This document shows positions 50,197 to 58,763 of a stretch of 64,000 nucleotides of DNA, one piece after another (within the stretch, counting starts at the first letter, position 1; each line of letters begins with the position of its first letter). The stretch covers positions 496,001-560,000 of the forward strand of contig JADJLA010000001.1 of the NCBI GenBank assembly GCA_016705695.1, read 5' to 3'. Below the pieces are notes generated by a model that saw only the letters and a program-made list of their open reading frames with translations, made no database searches and was not told the origin of the DNA. Made by a program: the position numbers and the translations under genes. This DNA comes from Sphingobacteriaceae bacterium. GTDB taxonomy: Bacteria; Bacteroidota; Bacteroidia; B-17B0; Aurantibacillaceae.

Positions 50197-52353
50197 TTAT
50201 ATGCGTATGCCTATAATTAGAACGTCATCGACCTGTTCGTGACTTCCTTTCCACTTCACAAAAACTTCTTCTATGTTTTGTCTTACTTCCGAGCTTTTTG
50301 CCCTAGAGTAGTGTGCGATCTGTTCTTTAAACGCTTTACTTTTTAATTTCTTACCATTAGCACCGCCAAATTGATCGGCGTATCCATCGGTAAATAATAC
50401 AAGTAGATCATCTTTTTTGAACTTGAATGCGTGCTGTGTAAAAGGTTTTGGCTTATGTTGTTTTCCAACAGGCTGACTATCTCCTTTTATTTCGTTAAGC
50501 GTACCGTTACTCAAGATCCATAATGGATTATTGGCACCCGCAAAGGTTCCTTCGTTTTTTTCAAGATCAAGAAGTGCTAAACCAATATCCATGCCATCCT
50601 TTACATCGTTTTCTTCTTGCCTAAAAGATTGTTGAATGATCTCAGTTGTTTTATCAAGTATCTGTGCCGGCTCTTTTAATCCAAACTCTTCAACGCAACG
50701 GTTCAATGCATTTAAACAAACAATGCTCACTAATGCACCCGGAACACCGTGCCCTGTGCAATCTGCAGCCGCTACCAATAATTTATTCTTTCCTTTTAAT
50801 TGATGGATCCAGTAAAAATCGCCAGCTACGATGTCTTTTGGATTATAATAAATAAAGGAATCGGGAAGTAAAGAACGGAAATACTCCGGAGACGGGATCG
50901 CCGCATCTTGCAAACGTTTAGCGTAATTAATAGAGTCAATGATCTCCTTATTCTTATCTTCAATAATATGTTTTTGCTTTTCGGTAAGTTGCCTGGCCTT
51001 GTTTATTTTTTGGCGTGAAATGAATACCAATACGATCATCCCTAATAAAAGTATAGAACCAATGATCATCAAATTGATGGTGGTTGATTTTTTCGAGATC
51101 ACTTCTTCGCGTAGAACCGCTTCGTTCTTAAGACTATTATTTTCTGTTTCCTTAAGATCAGTTTCATACTTCATTGCAAGGTCTTCGGCTACTTGTTTAT
51201 TCTCCGCACTTAGGATGGTGTCTTTTAAAGCAATATGTATTTGGTAATATTTTACCGCTGAATCATTTTTACCCAAATTAGAGAACGTCTTTGCCAAACC
51301 GTCTGAAGCGTTCATTTGATTATATGTATCATTATTATTAATACTTTCGCTGAAGGCGATCATCATGTATTTAAGGGCCTTTTGAGCGTGCTTTTTATCC
51401 TTTGTAATATCAAAAAGAGTGCTATATCCCCCGGCGTAGTTTGCATAAAAAGTATACACCTCTGGTAATTCTATCTTTTCACCAATAGCTATAGCAAGCT
51501 CGTAGTTACTGATGCTTTTATGGATATATTCAGGTTTGCTGTTGATTTGATAAATTTCGTGATATGCGCTCCCAATGTTATTGTAGTTATTAGCGACACC
51601 GGCAGAATCATTTAGCTTTAAACGACACTCTAAAGATATTTTATAAAGATCAATGGCTTTGATCATAGTGAGTGTATCTTTATTAAGCTGCCCGATATGA
51701 AAATAGGTTACGCCTTGGTTATTTAATACAGTTCCCTTTGTAACCAAATCATTTGGATCAACATACTTTATCGCTTCTTTGTAATTTTCTAAGGCTCGTT
51801 CAAGATCTATCTTTGATTTTTTTATAATGCCCGCTTGTGAATACGTATTAGCAATGCTGTTGGAAGAATTAAACATGCCATTCTTGTGATTGAATTTTTT
51901 GGCGATACTAATGGCTTCCAATAGATATTTAATAGATTTATCAAAGTTCGAAAGATAGCGATAGTTAATGCCGATATCTTGGCAAGCCTTTAAGTGCGTT
52001 GAAGGATAAAGAACAAGTCTTGGATCATTATAAACGTCTAAAAGGGAATCGCCGAACTGCTTAAAGTTTCCAAGGCTTTTAATAATTTGGCATTTTTCAA
52101 GCCTTACCTTCATGTAAAACTGTTCGTTTTTAAGTTCGGTCGCGAGATCTAATGCTTTTTTAGAGTAGAGCATGGCGCTGTCGAAACTTCTTTTCTTGAT
52201 CTTGCTCGCGATAGAAAGGTAATTTTTAATCCCGCTTGTATCTTTCTTAAATGTACTTTCCTTTTCCAGAAGCGAGTCTAATTTGCTTTTTTTTTGGGAA
52301 AACGAATTCTCAGCTAAGAAGAGAATGAAATATGAAAGAAGGATATATCTCAC
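50197..52353 (-). CDS. TPR - membrane - SpoIIE phosphatase (tandem copy B)
   Basis: A 718-residue paralogue of copy A with the same plan: signal peptide ending at ENSFSQ, TPR repeats about 60-385, a membrane helix near 425-445 (INLMIIGSILLLGMIVLVF), a coiled coil and a SpoIIE phosphatase domain about 480-718 with GDFYW near 511, ADCTGHGVPGA and LFTDGYADQFGG. From SINYAKRLQDAAIPSPEYF onward the two proteins are nearly the same, while the sensory part differs. This suggests different inputs to the same output. It starts 1 nt after the carB stop and is probably cotranscribed with it. Confidence 0.87.
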   Translation of the reverse strand: MRYILLSYFILFLAENSFSQKKSKLDSLLEKESTFKKDTSGIKNYLSIASKIKKRSFDSAMLYSKKALDLATELKNEQFYMKVRLEKCQIIKSLGNFKQFGDSLLDVYNDPRLVLYPSTHLKACQDIGINYRYLSNFDKSIKYLLEAISIAKKFNHKNGMFNSSNSIANTYSQAGIIKKSKIDLERALENYKEAIKYVDPNDLVTKGTVLNNQGVTYFHIGQLNKDTLTMIKAIDLYKISLECRLKLNDSAGVANNYNNIGSAYHEIYQINSKPEYIHKSISNYELAIAIGEKIELPEVYTFYANYAGGYSTLFDITKDKKHAQKALKYMMIAFSESINNNDTYNQMNASDGLAKTFSNLGKNDSAVKYYQIHIALKDTILSAENKQVAEDLAMKYETDLKETENNSLKNEAVLREEVISKKSTTINLMIIGSILLLGMIVLVFISRQKINKARQLTEKQKHIIEDKNKEIIDSINYAKRLQDAAIPSPEYFRSLLPDSFIYYNPKDIVAGDFYWIHQLKGKNKLLVAAADCTGHGVPGALVSIVCLNALNRCVEEFGLKEPAQILDKTTEIIQQSFRQEENDVKDGMDIGLALLDLEKNEGTFAGANNPLWILSNGTLNEIKGDSQPVGKQHKPKPFTQHAFKFKKDDLLVLFTDGYADQFGGANGKKLKSKAFKEQIAHYSRAKSSEVRQNIEEVFVKWKGSHEQVDDVLIIGIRI

Positions 52354-52354
52354 A

Positions 52355-55168
52355 TTATTTGCTTAAGTATAAATTACGTTCGCTATAAATGTTCTGGAAA
52401 TATTCGTCGTTTAGATCATCAATAAAGTAAATAGCCTCACCAGTTGATTTCATCTCAGGACCTAATTCTTTTTGTACCTCAGGGAATTTCTCGTAGCTGA
52501 ATACCGGTATTTTTATTGCATAACCCTTTTTCTTCGGCGCAAATTTAAAATCCTTCACCTTGGCTCCTAACATCACTTTGGTTGCGTAATTTACGTAAGG
52601 CTCATCGTATGCTTTGGCAATAAAAGGAACAGTACGACTAGCGCGAGGATTAGCTTCAATGATATAAACTATTCCATCTTTCACCGCGAACTGAATATTG
52701 ATCAAGCCAACTGTTTTTAAGGCAACAGCTATGGTGCGTGTGTGCTTATCAATTTGTTTAAGCACATCTTCGCTTAAGTCGAATGTAGGAAGTACAGCGT
52801 AACTATCTCCACTGTGAATTCCTGCAGGTTCAATATGCTCCATAATGCCAATGATGTAAACATCTTTACCATCGCAAATAGCATCGGCTTCGGCTTCAAT
52901 AGCACCTTCTAAAAAGTGATCCAATAAAACTTTATTATCCGGAAGATCATTCAATAACTTCACAACGTGTTGTTCTAATTCCTCTTCGTTGATCACGATC
53001 TTCATGCTTTGTCCGCCTAATACGTAACTTGGACGAACCAACAACGGAAAACCTAATTCTTTTGAAAGTGTGATAGCTTCTTCACTATCTTGGATCACTC
53101 CAAACTTTGGATAGGGAATTTTATTTTCTTTTAAGAGTGTAGAAAAACTTCCACGATCTTCGGCAAGATCTAACGATTTGAAATCGGTACCAATTATTTT
53201 TATACCGTAACGATCTAATTTCTCGGCAAGCTTTAAAGCCGTTTGTCCGCCCAATTGCACAATTACACCTTCCGGTTTTTCATGCTGAATGATATCGTAA
53301 ATATGTTCCCAGAATACCGGCTCAAAATATAATTTATCTGCTGTAGAAAAATCAGTTGAAACTGTTTCAGGATTACAATTGATCATGATGGTCTCATAAC
53401 CTAATTCTTTAGCTGCTAAAACACCATGCACACAACTGTAATCAAATTCAATTCCTTGTCCAATACGGTTAGGACCACTTCCTAAGATCACTACTTTTTT
53501 CTTTTCGCTGCGAACGCTTTCGTTCTCATCTTCAAAGGTAGAGTAGTAGTAAGGTGTTTTTGCTTCAAATTCGGCTGCGCAAGTATCTACTAATTTGTAC
53601 ACACGCTTAATGCCCATTTCGTTGCGTTTATTGTAAACTGCACTTTCCAAACAATCTAATAAATGTGCAATTTGTCTATCGGCATAACCTTTTTGTTTTG
53701 CTTCGTACAACAGATCTTTTGAAAGGGTTTCAATTTTGTAATTTGAAATTTCATTCTCTAACGCGATCATTTCTTCGATCTGAGTTAAGAACCACATATC
53801 AACTCTGGTGAGTTTTTGTATGGTTTTGATAGAGATCCCCAATTTCATGGCATCGTAGATCATGAACAAACGATTCCAACTTGGTTTTTCAAGCGCATTT
53901 AGTAATTCAGCTTGATTTGTAATTTCTTTCCCATCAGCACCTAAACCATTTCGTTTTATCTCTAAACTCTGACACGCTTTTTGTAAAGCCTCTTGGAAAC
54001 TACGCCCAATAGCCATTACCTCACCAACCGATTTCATTTGGAAACCTAATTCGCGATTACAACCTTTAAATTTATCAAAGTTCCAACGAGGAATTTTTAC
54101 AATCACGTAATCTAAAGTTGGTTCAAAGTAAGCGGAAGTTTGTTTAGTAATTTGATTGATCAATTCGTCCAAATGGTATCCAATTGCCAATTTACTAGCA
54201 ATACGTGCAATTGGATAACCTGTTGCTTTACTTGCTAATGCTGATGAACGAGAAACACGTGGATTAATTTCGATTGCAATAATATCTTCTTTATCATCAT
54301 TACTTACAGCAAACTGCACATTACAACCTCCGGCAAAATTTCCAATACTGCGCATCATCATAATGGCCATGGTACGCATTTTTTGGTAGGTTGTATCGCT
54401 TAAGGTCATCGCTGGCGCAACAGTAATGCTATCGCCTGTGTGAACTCCCATAGGATCAAAATTCTCTATCGAACAAATGATGGCAACGTTATCGTTCTTA
54501 TCACGCAACAATTCTAATTCGTATTCTTTCCAACCTAAAACTGCTTTATCAATTAATACTTCGTGAATTGGGGAAGTTTGCAAACCGCGATTTAATAGAG
54601 AATCAAATTGTTCTTTTTCGTACACTACCGAGCCGCCACTTCCTCCTAATGTAAAAGAAGGACGAATAACCAAAGGAAAACCAAATTCCTGTGCAATGGA
54701 TTTTCCTTCTAAAAATGATTTGGCAATTTTACTTGGCGCCATTGGCACTCCAATTTCTTCCATGCGCATACGAAACAAGTCGCGATCTTCGGTAACTTTG
54801 ATAGCTTGTGTATCCACACCGATCATGCGCACATTATGTTTTTTCCAAATGCCAAGGTCTTCGCATTTCATTGCGAAGTTCAAAGCAGTTTGTCCGCCCA
54901 TGGTTGGAAGCACCGCGTCAATTTTGCGCTCGCCTAATATTTGAATAATGGATTTTACATCCAAAGGCAAAAGATAAATATGATCGGCTGTAACTTTATC
55001 CGTCATGATGGTAGCCGGATTACTATTGATCAACGTAACTTCTACGCCTTCTTCGCGTAAACTTTTTGCGGCTTGTGAACCGGCGTAATCAAATTCGCAA
55101 GCTTGACCAATAATAATGGGACCTGAACCGATAATTAGTACTGATTTTAGGGATGTATCTTTGGGCAT
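52355..55168 (-). CDS. carB: Carbamoyl-phosphate synthase large subunit, without regulatory domain
   Basis: Makes carbamoyl phosphate for pyrimidine and arginine synthesis with the small subunit CarA (not in window). Two homologous ATP-grasp halves are present: GSGPIIIGQACEFDYAGSQA starts the first, and GSGPNRIGQGIEFDYS near residue 560 starts the second. EINPRVSRSSALASKATG and EANPRASRTVPF close each grasp domain. At 937 residues it ends soon after STGEAIYF and lacks the ~130-residue methylglyoxal-synthase-like allosteric domain of E. coli CarB (1073). A -7-like TATCTTTA lies at 55217-55224 on the minus strand. Confidence 0.95.
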   Translation of the reverse strand: MPKDTSLKSVLIIGSGPIIIGQACEFDYAGSQAAKSLREEGVEVTLINSNPATIMTDKVTADHIYLLPLDVKSIIQILGERKIDAVLPTMGGQTALNFAMKCEDLGIWKKHNVRMIGVDTQAIKVTEDRDLFRMRMEEIGVPMAPSKIAKSFLEGKSIAQEFGFPLVIRPSFTLGGSGGSVVYEKEQFDSLLNRGLQTSPIHEVLIDKAVLGWKEYELELLRDKNDNVAIICSIENFDPMGVHTGDSITVAPAMTLSDTTYQKMRTMAIMMMRSIGNFAGGCNVQFAVSNDDKEDIIAIEINPRVSRSSALASKATGYPIARIASKLAIGYHLDELINQITKQTSAYFEPTLDYVIVKIPRWNFDKFKGCNRELGFQMKSVGEVMAIGRSFQEALQKACQSLEIKRNGLGADGKEITNQAELLNALEKPSWNRLFMIYDAMKLGISIKTIQKLTRVDMWFLTQIEEMIALENEISNYKIETLSKDLLYEAKQKGYADRQIAHLLDCLESAVYNKRNEMGIKRVYKLVDTCAAEFEAKTPYYYSTFEDENESVRSEKKKVVILGSGPNRIGQGIEFDYSCVHGVLAAKELGYETIMINCNPETVSTDFSTADKLYFEPVFWEHIYDIIQHEKPEGVIVQLGGQTALKLAEKLDRYGIKIIGTDFKSLDLAEDRGSFSTLLKENKIPYPKFGVIQDSEEAITLSKELGFPLLVRPSYVLGGQSMKIVINEEELEQHVVKLLNDLPDNKVLLDHFLEGAIEAEADAICDGKDVYIIGIMEHIEPAGIHSGDSYAVLPTFDLSEDVLKQIDKHTRTIAVALKTVGLINIQFAVKDGIVYIIEANPRASRTVPFIAKAYDEPYVNYATKVMLGAKVKDFKFAPKKKGYAIKIPVFSYEKFPEVQKELGPEMKSTGEAIYFIDDLNDEYFQNIYSERNLYLSK

Positions 55169-55288
55169 AGTAAAAAATGTCTTAAAAATGGTGATTTACC
55201 AATGAGATAAACCGTGTAAAGATAAGGTTAAGAGGGGGTTTTAAAAAAGAAGATATTGACAAGGTAGTAACAACGCGGGAGAGAGCTT

Positions 55289-55336
55289 TTAGAGGCATTT
55301 AACCACACGGTTTTTAGAGGCAATTAACCACGGAGG
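55289..55336 (+). repeat. Tandem direct repeat at the left edge of the GxxExxY cassette
   Basis: TTTTAGAGGCATTTAACCAC (from 55288) is followed by TTTTAGAGGCAATTAACCAC (from 55312), two copies about 24 nt apart. The second merges into the cassette's left inverted-repeat arm. Confidence 0.6.
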
Positions 55337-55431
55337 CGCACGGAGGTCTCATGGAGGTTCATGGAGTAGAGGTTTATGGAGAATTTTTTGAAATTGCTAT
55401 AAAAGCTGGCAATCACTCTTTGTTTTGGTTA

Positions 55432-55439
55432 TAATTTTG
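55432..55439 (+). promoter_or_regulatory. -7 element of the GxxExxY gene
   Basis: TAATTTTG, exact TAnnTTTG match, 4 nt before the ATG at 55444, implying a very short or absent leader. No -33 box seen. Confidence 0.45.
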
Positions 55440-55443
55440 ATCC

Positions 55444-55833
55444 ATGACAGAAGATGAATTAACAGCACGAATCATTGGAAATGCAATGGAAGTGCACAGC
55501 ACTTTGGGGCCAGGACTGCTAGAAAGTTCTTATAAAGAATGTCTTTTTTATAACCTCATGGAGGAAGGTTTTGAAGTTGAAAAGGAGAAAGCAATGCCTT
55601 TGGTATTTAAGCAGGTAAAGCTCGATTGCGGTTATAGGATAGATCTGCTCGTAAATAATAGAATTGTTATAGAACTAAAAAGTGTGGAAGCAATAAATGA
55701 TGTTCATATCGCTCAGACTTTAACCTATATGAAACTGGGAAATTTTCATCGCGGCCTACTAATTAATTTTAATGTAAAAAGACTAAAATATGGAATTAAG
55801 AGCTTGGTTAATGGATATGAGCCCTCCGTGTAA
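55444..55833 (+). CDS. GxxExxY-family PD-(D/E)xK nuclease-like protein
   Basis: A 129-residue protein of the GxxExxY family (PDDEXK_3-like). GPGLLESSYKECL contains the G-x-x-E-x-x-Y motif. The nuclease-like core is YRIDLLV ... RIVIELKSVEAI, giving the D...ExK catalytic pattern. TLTYMKLGNFHRGLLINFNV matches the conserved C-terminal block. The function of the family is unknown, and nuclease activity is inferred from the fold. The last residues (EPSV) are encoded by the cassette's right repeat, so the terminal part may vary between copies. Confidence 0.85.
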   Translation: MTEDELTARIIGNAMEVHSTLGPGLLESSYKECLFYNLMEEGFEVEKEKAMPLVFKQVKLDCGYRIDLLVNNRIVIELKSVEAINDVHIAQTLTYMKLGNFHRGLLINFNVKRLKYGIKSLVNGYEPSV

Positions 55834-55893
55834 TCCATTCTCCGTGTAACTCTATGAGACCTCTATGCTCCTCCGTGGTTAAAAAGGAGGGGT

Positions 55894-57573
55894 TTATTTC
55901 ACCTTAAAATCAACCAATTCCTTCACAAAATACCTCTGAAACGGAAACTTAATATAACTCACTATATATTCAAATTCATCCGTTCCTTTTTCTTTGATCA
56001 GTTTTATTAACTGCGCTTTATCTTTTGCATTTATCTTCTCCAGATCCAAACAAAAAGCCACATATAAACTCAATTTATCAAAACCGACTTTTTCTTCTTT
56101 TTTTAATTTAGAGTAAACCAATCCCAGTTTTATTTTTAAAATTTGTTTTGCTTTTTCTTCGGCAGCTTTTCGTTCGCCCTTAAATTGTTGGGCAATAACG
56201 TTCGTTATAAAATAGCTGATCTGCGAAGGAGAAATCCCTGGTTTGTCGGTTCCAAAATTTACACCAAGAGTTGATTGTGTAAATTGTTTTAAAATATCAA
56301 TGGATGAACGATAACCTTTAATGCTTGTTATTTTTTGATGTTCTGTTTCAGAGAGCGCATTTAATTTTTGATCCACCGGCCTAAATCCAAAGCGGTGGTA
56401 GAACCAAAAGGCTCCCGACTTTAATCCTTCGGGATTATTTTTACCAAATTGATAAGGCTCCACTTCAAATTGTTCGGCGCCAAAAGCCTGGCGGTAGGTG
56501 CGAAGTAATTGAGCAAACACAAAAGCCGATTCGCCACCGCGGAAGGCTTCAAAAATATTTATGCCAATCAATGAACGTTTTCCAAACAACCAAGCTCCAC
56601 CGTAACTCATGGGATAACCGTTTTTAAACATCATAAAACCAATATAACTTTCCATGGGCAAGCGCCATTGGGCATCGATGCTGAAAAGAGCAATGCTTAA
56701 ACCGTGTTCTAAGTCAAAAACTTTTATCCCTGCAGGCGAAGAATAGGTAATGGGATCAGTTTCGCGGTGAAGTAGGGCTAAAGCAATTCGAGAAGCAGAT
56801 AAAACTTCTTCTTTTTGCGCTGTACTTAATTTTTTTTCTTTAGGAAGTTTGGAATGGATGAGTTGGGCCTCATTGAATTTTTTTAAGATACCGTTTGAAT
56901 GAAAATAGCGCGATGAAATACTCACACTTCCAAAACTTCTTGAGAATTTAGGACCAGAAGGTGTAATTTTGGTATATAATTTAGTGCTCTCAAACAATTG
57001 TTCTTTAAGTTGATCTTCCAAAGGCAATTCATTTACCTTTGTTACATACCATTTTAAAATATCTTTTTTCTTTTTAAAGCCACTTGCTTTTTCCAGCCAT
57101 TTGAGTTTTGTCAACTTTTCATCACTGATCATCTCAAATTCCATCTCGTTCATGCTGTATTTAAGTAATTCCTTAGGATGAAGGCCTTCCTCATCAAAAG
57201 AATGTAACGAAACGTCACTTGTGAAACTATTCACCAACCACAACATGATCTTTAAACTAAAACTACTCTGCGTTTGGGTAAAAGCAATACCGCTACTGCT
57301 TAAACTATCTTTTTTCACATCGCTCAATTCTAAAACCGCATCGCACAAACGGTTCATTTCTTCCATGGCCGCATCAAATACTTCTTTATTCTCTGCATAA
57401 CCGCACAAAAACAAAAGTGTATCGTGGTAGTGAAGAATTTCTTTTGACTTTTGAATTTTTTCCTTGGAGCATTTTTCAAGTAATTCCAATTTCTGTTTAG
57501 TCCCTTCAGGACTATAATCGCTGATCACTTTGGTAAGAGATTCAAAAGGGGAGGGTTTAATGGAGGTTTGCAT
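55894..57573 (-). CDS. Protein of unknown function with possible GNAT-like region
   Basis: A 559-residue soluble protein starting at ATG 57573, just behind a perfect -7 box. The N-terminal ~220 residues are helical and charged with no recognised domain. Residues about 300-440 contain a conserved-looking block (YGGAWLFGKRSLIGINIF, FRGGESAFVFAQLL, GAFWFYHRFGFRPVD) that resembles an acetyltransferase fold ending in the typical fish-hook GFRP. The C-terminal part is Lys-rich and helical. I do not recognise a characterised homologue; an acyl/acetyltransferase role is tentative. It is convergent to the GxxExxY cassette. Confidence 0.6.
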   Translation of the reverse strand: MQTSIKPSPFESLTKVISDYSPEGTKQKLELLEKCSKEKIQKSKEILHYHDTLLFLCGYAENKEVFDAAMEEMNRLCDAVLELSDVKKDSLSSSGIAFTQTQSSFSLKIMLWLVNSFTSDVSLHSFDEEGLHPKELLKYSMNEMEFEMISDEKLTKLKWLEKASGFKKKKDILKWYVTKVNELPLEDQLKEQLFESTKLYTKITPSGPKFSRSFGSVSISSRYFHSNGILKKFNEAQLIHSKLPKEKKLSTAQKEEVLSASRIALALLHRETDPITYSSPAGIKVFDLEHGLSIALFSIDAQWRLPMESYIGFMMFKNGYPMSYGGAWLFGKRSLIGINIFEAFRGGESAFVFAQLLRTYRQAFGAEQFEVEPYQFGKNNPEGLKSGAFWFYHRFGFRPVDQKLNALSETEHQKITSIKGYRSSIDILKQFTQSTLGVNFGTDKPGISPSQISYFITNVIAQQFKGERKAAEEKAKQILKIKLGLVYSKLKKEEKVGFDKLSLYVAFCLDLEKINAKDKAQLIKLIKEKGTDEFEYIVSYIKFPFQRYFVKELVDFKVK

Positions 57574-57579
57574 CAAGAC

Positions 57580-57587
57580 CAAAGGTA
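57580..57587 (-). promoter_or_regulatory. -7 element of the unknown 559-residue protein gene
   Basis: On the minus strand TACCTTTG, exact TAnnTTTG, ends 6 nt before the ATG at 57573. It overlaps an in-frame TTG (57582), ruling out that longer start. Confidence 0.5.
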
Positions 57588-57615
57588 AGCAAATAATGGG
57601 ATCATTGATTTTTAT

Positions 57616-57636
57616 TAGTTTTCAGACGGAAAACTA
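57616..57636. other. Small hairpin at the end of the carotenoid operon
   Basis: TAGTTTTC (57616-57623) and GAAAACTA (57629-57636) form an 8-bp AT-rich stem with a 5-nt loop downstream of the glycosyltransferase stop. There is no T-tract on either side, so it is at best a weak end-of-operon structure. Confidence 0.35.
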
Positions 57637-57659
57637 TTGATCTAATAGTGTGCAGGGTG

Positions 57660-58763
57660 TTAATATGAAGCGAGAGCCTCATTCAGTTTTTGTTCTGTAT
57701 CATCATCAATGCATTTACCTAGCTCTAAAGCTTCGAGTTGTTGTACATTCCATTCTTGCTCAAAATGAGTTGTGACAAAAAGCATCGGCGTTTTATTTTC
57801 TATGCCGTGATATATTGTGCCATTTCCTCCATGGGAAATCAACAAGTTGCAAAATGGTAAAATGGTTTCAAGGGCAATAAAATCTTTTGAAATAACATGT
57901 TCCCCACTGATGCTTTTTCTTGTATCTCCTGCGGTGAGAATATTGTAATCTGAATATTTTTGAGATGATAGAAACTGTAATTTATTCCAATTCCCAGAGC
58001 TTCCCATACAAACGCAAATTGTTTTTTTACCATTATTAAGTATGGAAATGAGTTCTGATTCCTCATTATTAGTTTTATACATCAAAGGACCAATGATCTT
58101 ATAATGCTTTGGCAAGTTGTTTTGAGGAAATAGATATTCATGATCGCAAATCAAATTTTGATCGCCTTCCATTTCATTTATATAACTACTTACATGTTTT
58201 AGTTTGTATTTGCGTCGTAATTTCTTAAATGGTTGATGAACTATTCTAAAGGAGATCGCCTCTGCAAATTTTATTATGCGGTTGGAGACTGAAGGTGGTA
58301 ATTTAGATAGATGCTTGTGGCCGGGATGTGTTTTAGATAAGGCACGAACGTTTTTATAGTATTTGCTCATGTATCCGTTCATTAAGGAAGTATATGGAAC
58401 TCCAGTATATTCAGCGGCCATTTTTAATGTAGGAGATGTATCTCCAATGACAAGATCGGGTTTTAAGTTTTGTATCACTTCTACCTGTGATAAAAAAATG
58501 CGTTGTATGTCTTTATGATTAAGCCATGAGAAATCAAATTTTTCGGCGCATTGCATTACTTTTTGAGGATCGAAATCTTCAACATGAAAAGTTTCATAAC
58601 CTTCTTTTTTAATAAATGACCCATAAGAAAGCGAACTAGAGAAAAGAATCTCGCTATTGGGATACTGTTTGGCTAAAACTACACATCGCAGTTGGTGCGA
58701 CATGAGATCAAAGGGAAAAAAGAGGATCCTTTGTTTATGAACCTTTTTGTAAGTTTCGCTCAT
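57660..58763 (-). CDS. GT1-type glycosyltransferase, probably carotenoid glycosyltransferase (CrtX-like)
   Basis: A 367-residue glycosyltransferase of the GT-B fold, MGT/UGT (GT1) group. The N-terminal acceptor domain begins RILFFPFDLMSHQLRC. The C-terminal donor-binding block FCNLLISHGGNGTIYHGI contains the HGGNGT nucleotide-sugar motif. Last gene of the carotenoid cluster, it overlaps the lycopene cyclase gene by 29 nt. It therefore most likely adds a sugar to the hydroxylated carotenoid made by CrtZ, as CrtX does with zeaxanthin. It is slightly short at the C-terminus compared with typical CrtX. Acceptor specificity is inferred from position only. Confidence 0.75.
   Translation of the reverse strand: MSETYKKVHKQRILFFPFDLMSHQLRCVVLAKQYPNSEILFSSSLSYGSFIKKEGYETFHVEDFDPQKVMQCAEKFDFSWLNHKDIQRIFLSQVEVIQNLKPDLVIGDTSPTLKMAAEYTGVPYTSLMNGYMSKYYKNVRALSKTHPGHKHLSKLPPSVSNRIIKFAEAISFRIVHQPFKKLRRKYKLKHVSSYINEMEGDQNLICDHEYLFPQNNLPKHYKIIGPLMYKTNNEESELISILNNGKKTICVCMGSSGNWNKLQFLSSQKYSDYNILTAGDTRKSISGEHVISKDFIALETILPFCNLLISHGGNGTIYHGIENKTPMLFVTTHFEQEWNVQQLEALELGKCIDDDTEQKLNEALASY

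Larger units (their letters stand above)
55324..55882. mobile_element. Inverted-repeat-bounded GxxExxY cassette
   Basis: A 29-nt left arm beginning TTAACCACGGAGG (55324-55352) and a right arm 55854-55882 are inverted repeats with three mismatches. The next bases outside the 29-nt core also agree (GGAG/AGAG). Both arms are built of GGAG units spaced about 9-10 nt. The only gene between them is the GxxExxY ORF with its own -7 box, and its stop codon lies in right-hand repeat sequence. No target-site duplication is obvious. Naming it mobile is inference from structure. Confidence 0.55.

Noticed and set aside
55324..55882. CRISPR-like array from the regularly spaced GGAG units
   Set aside because: Units are only 9-10 nt apart, there are no spacers of constant length, and no cas genes are present.
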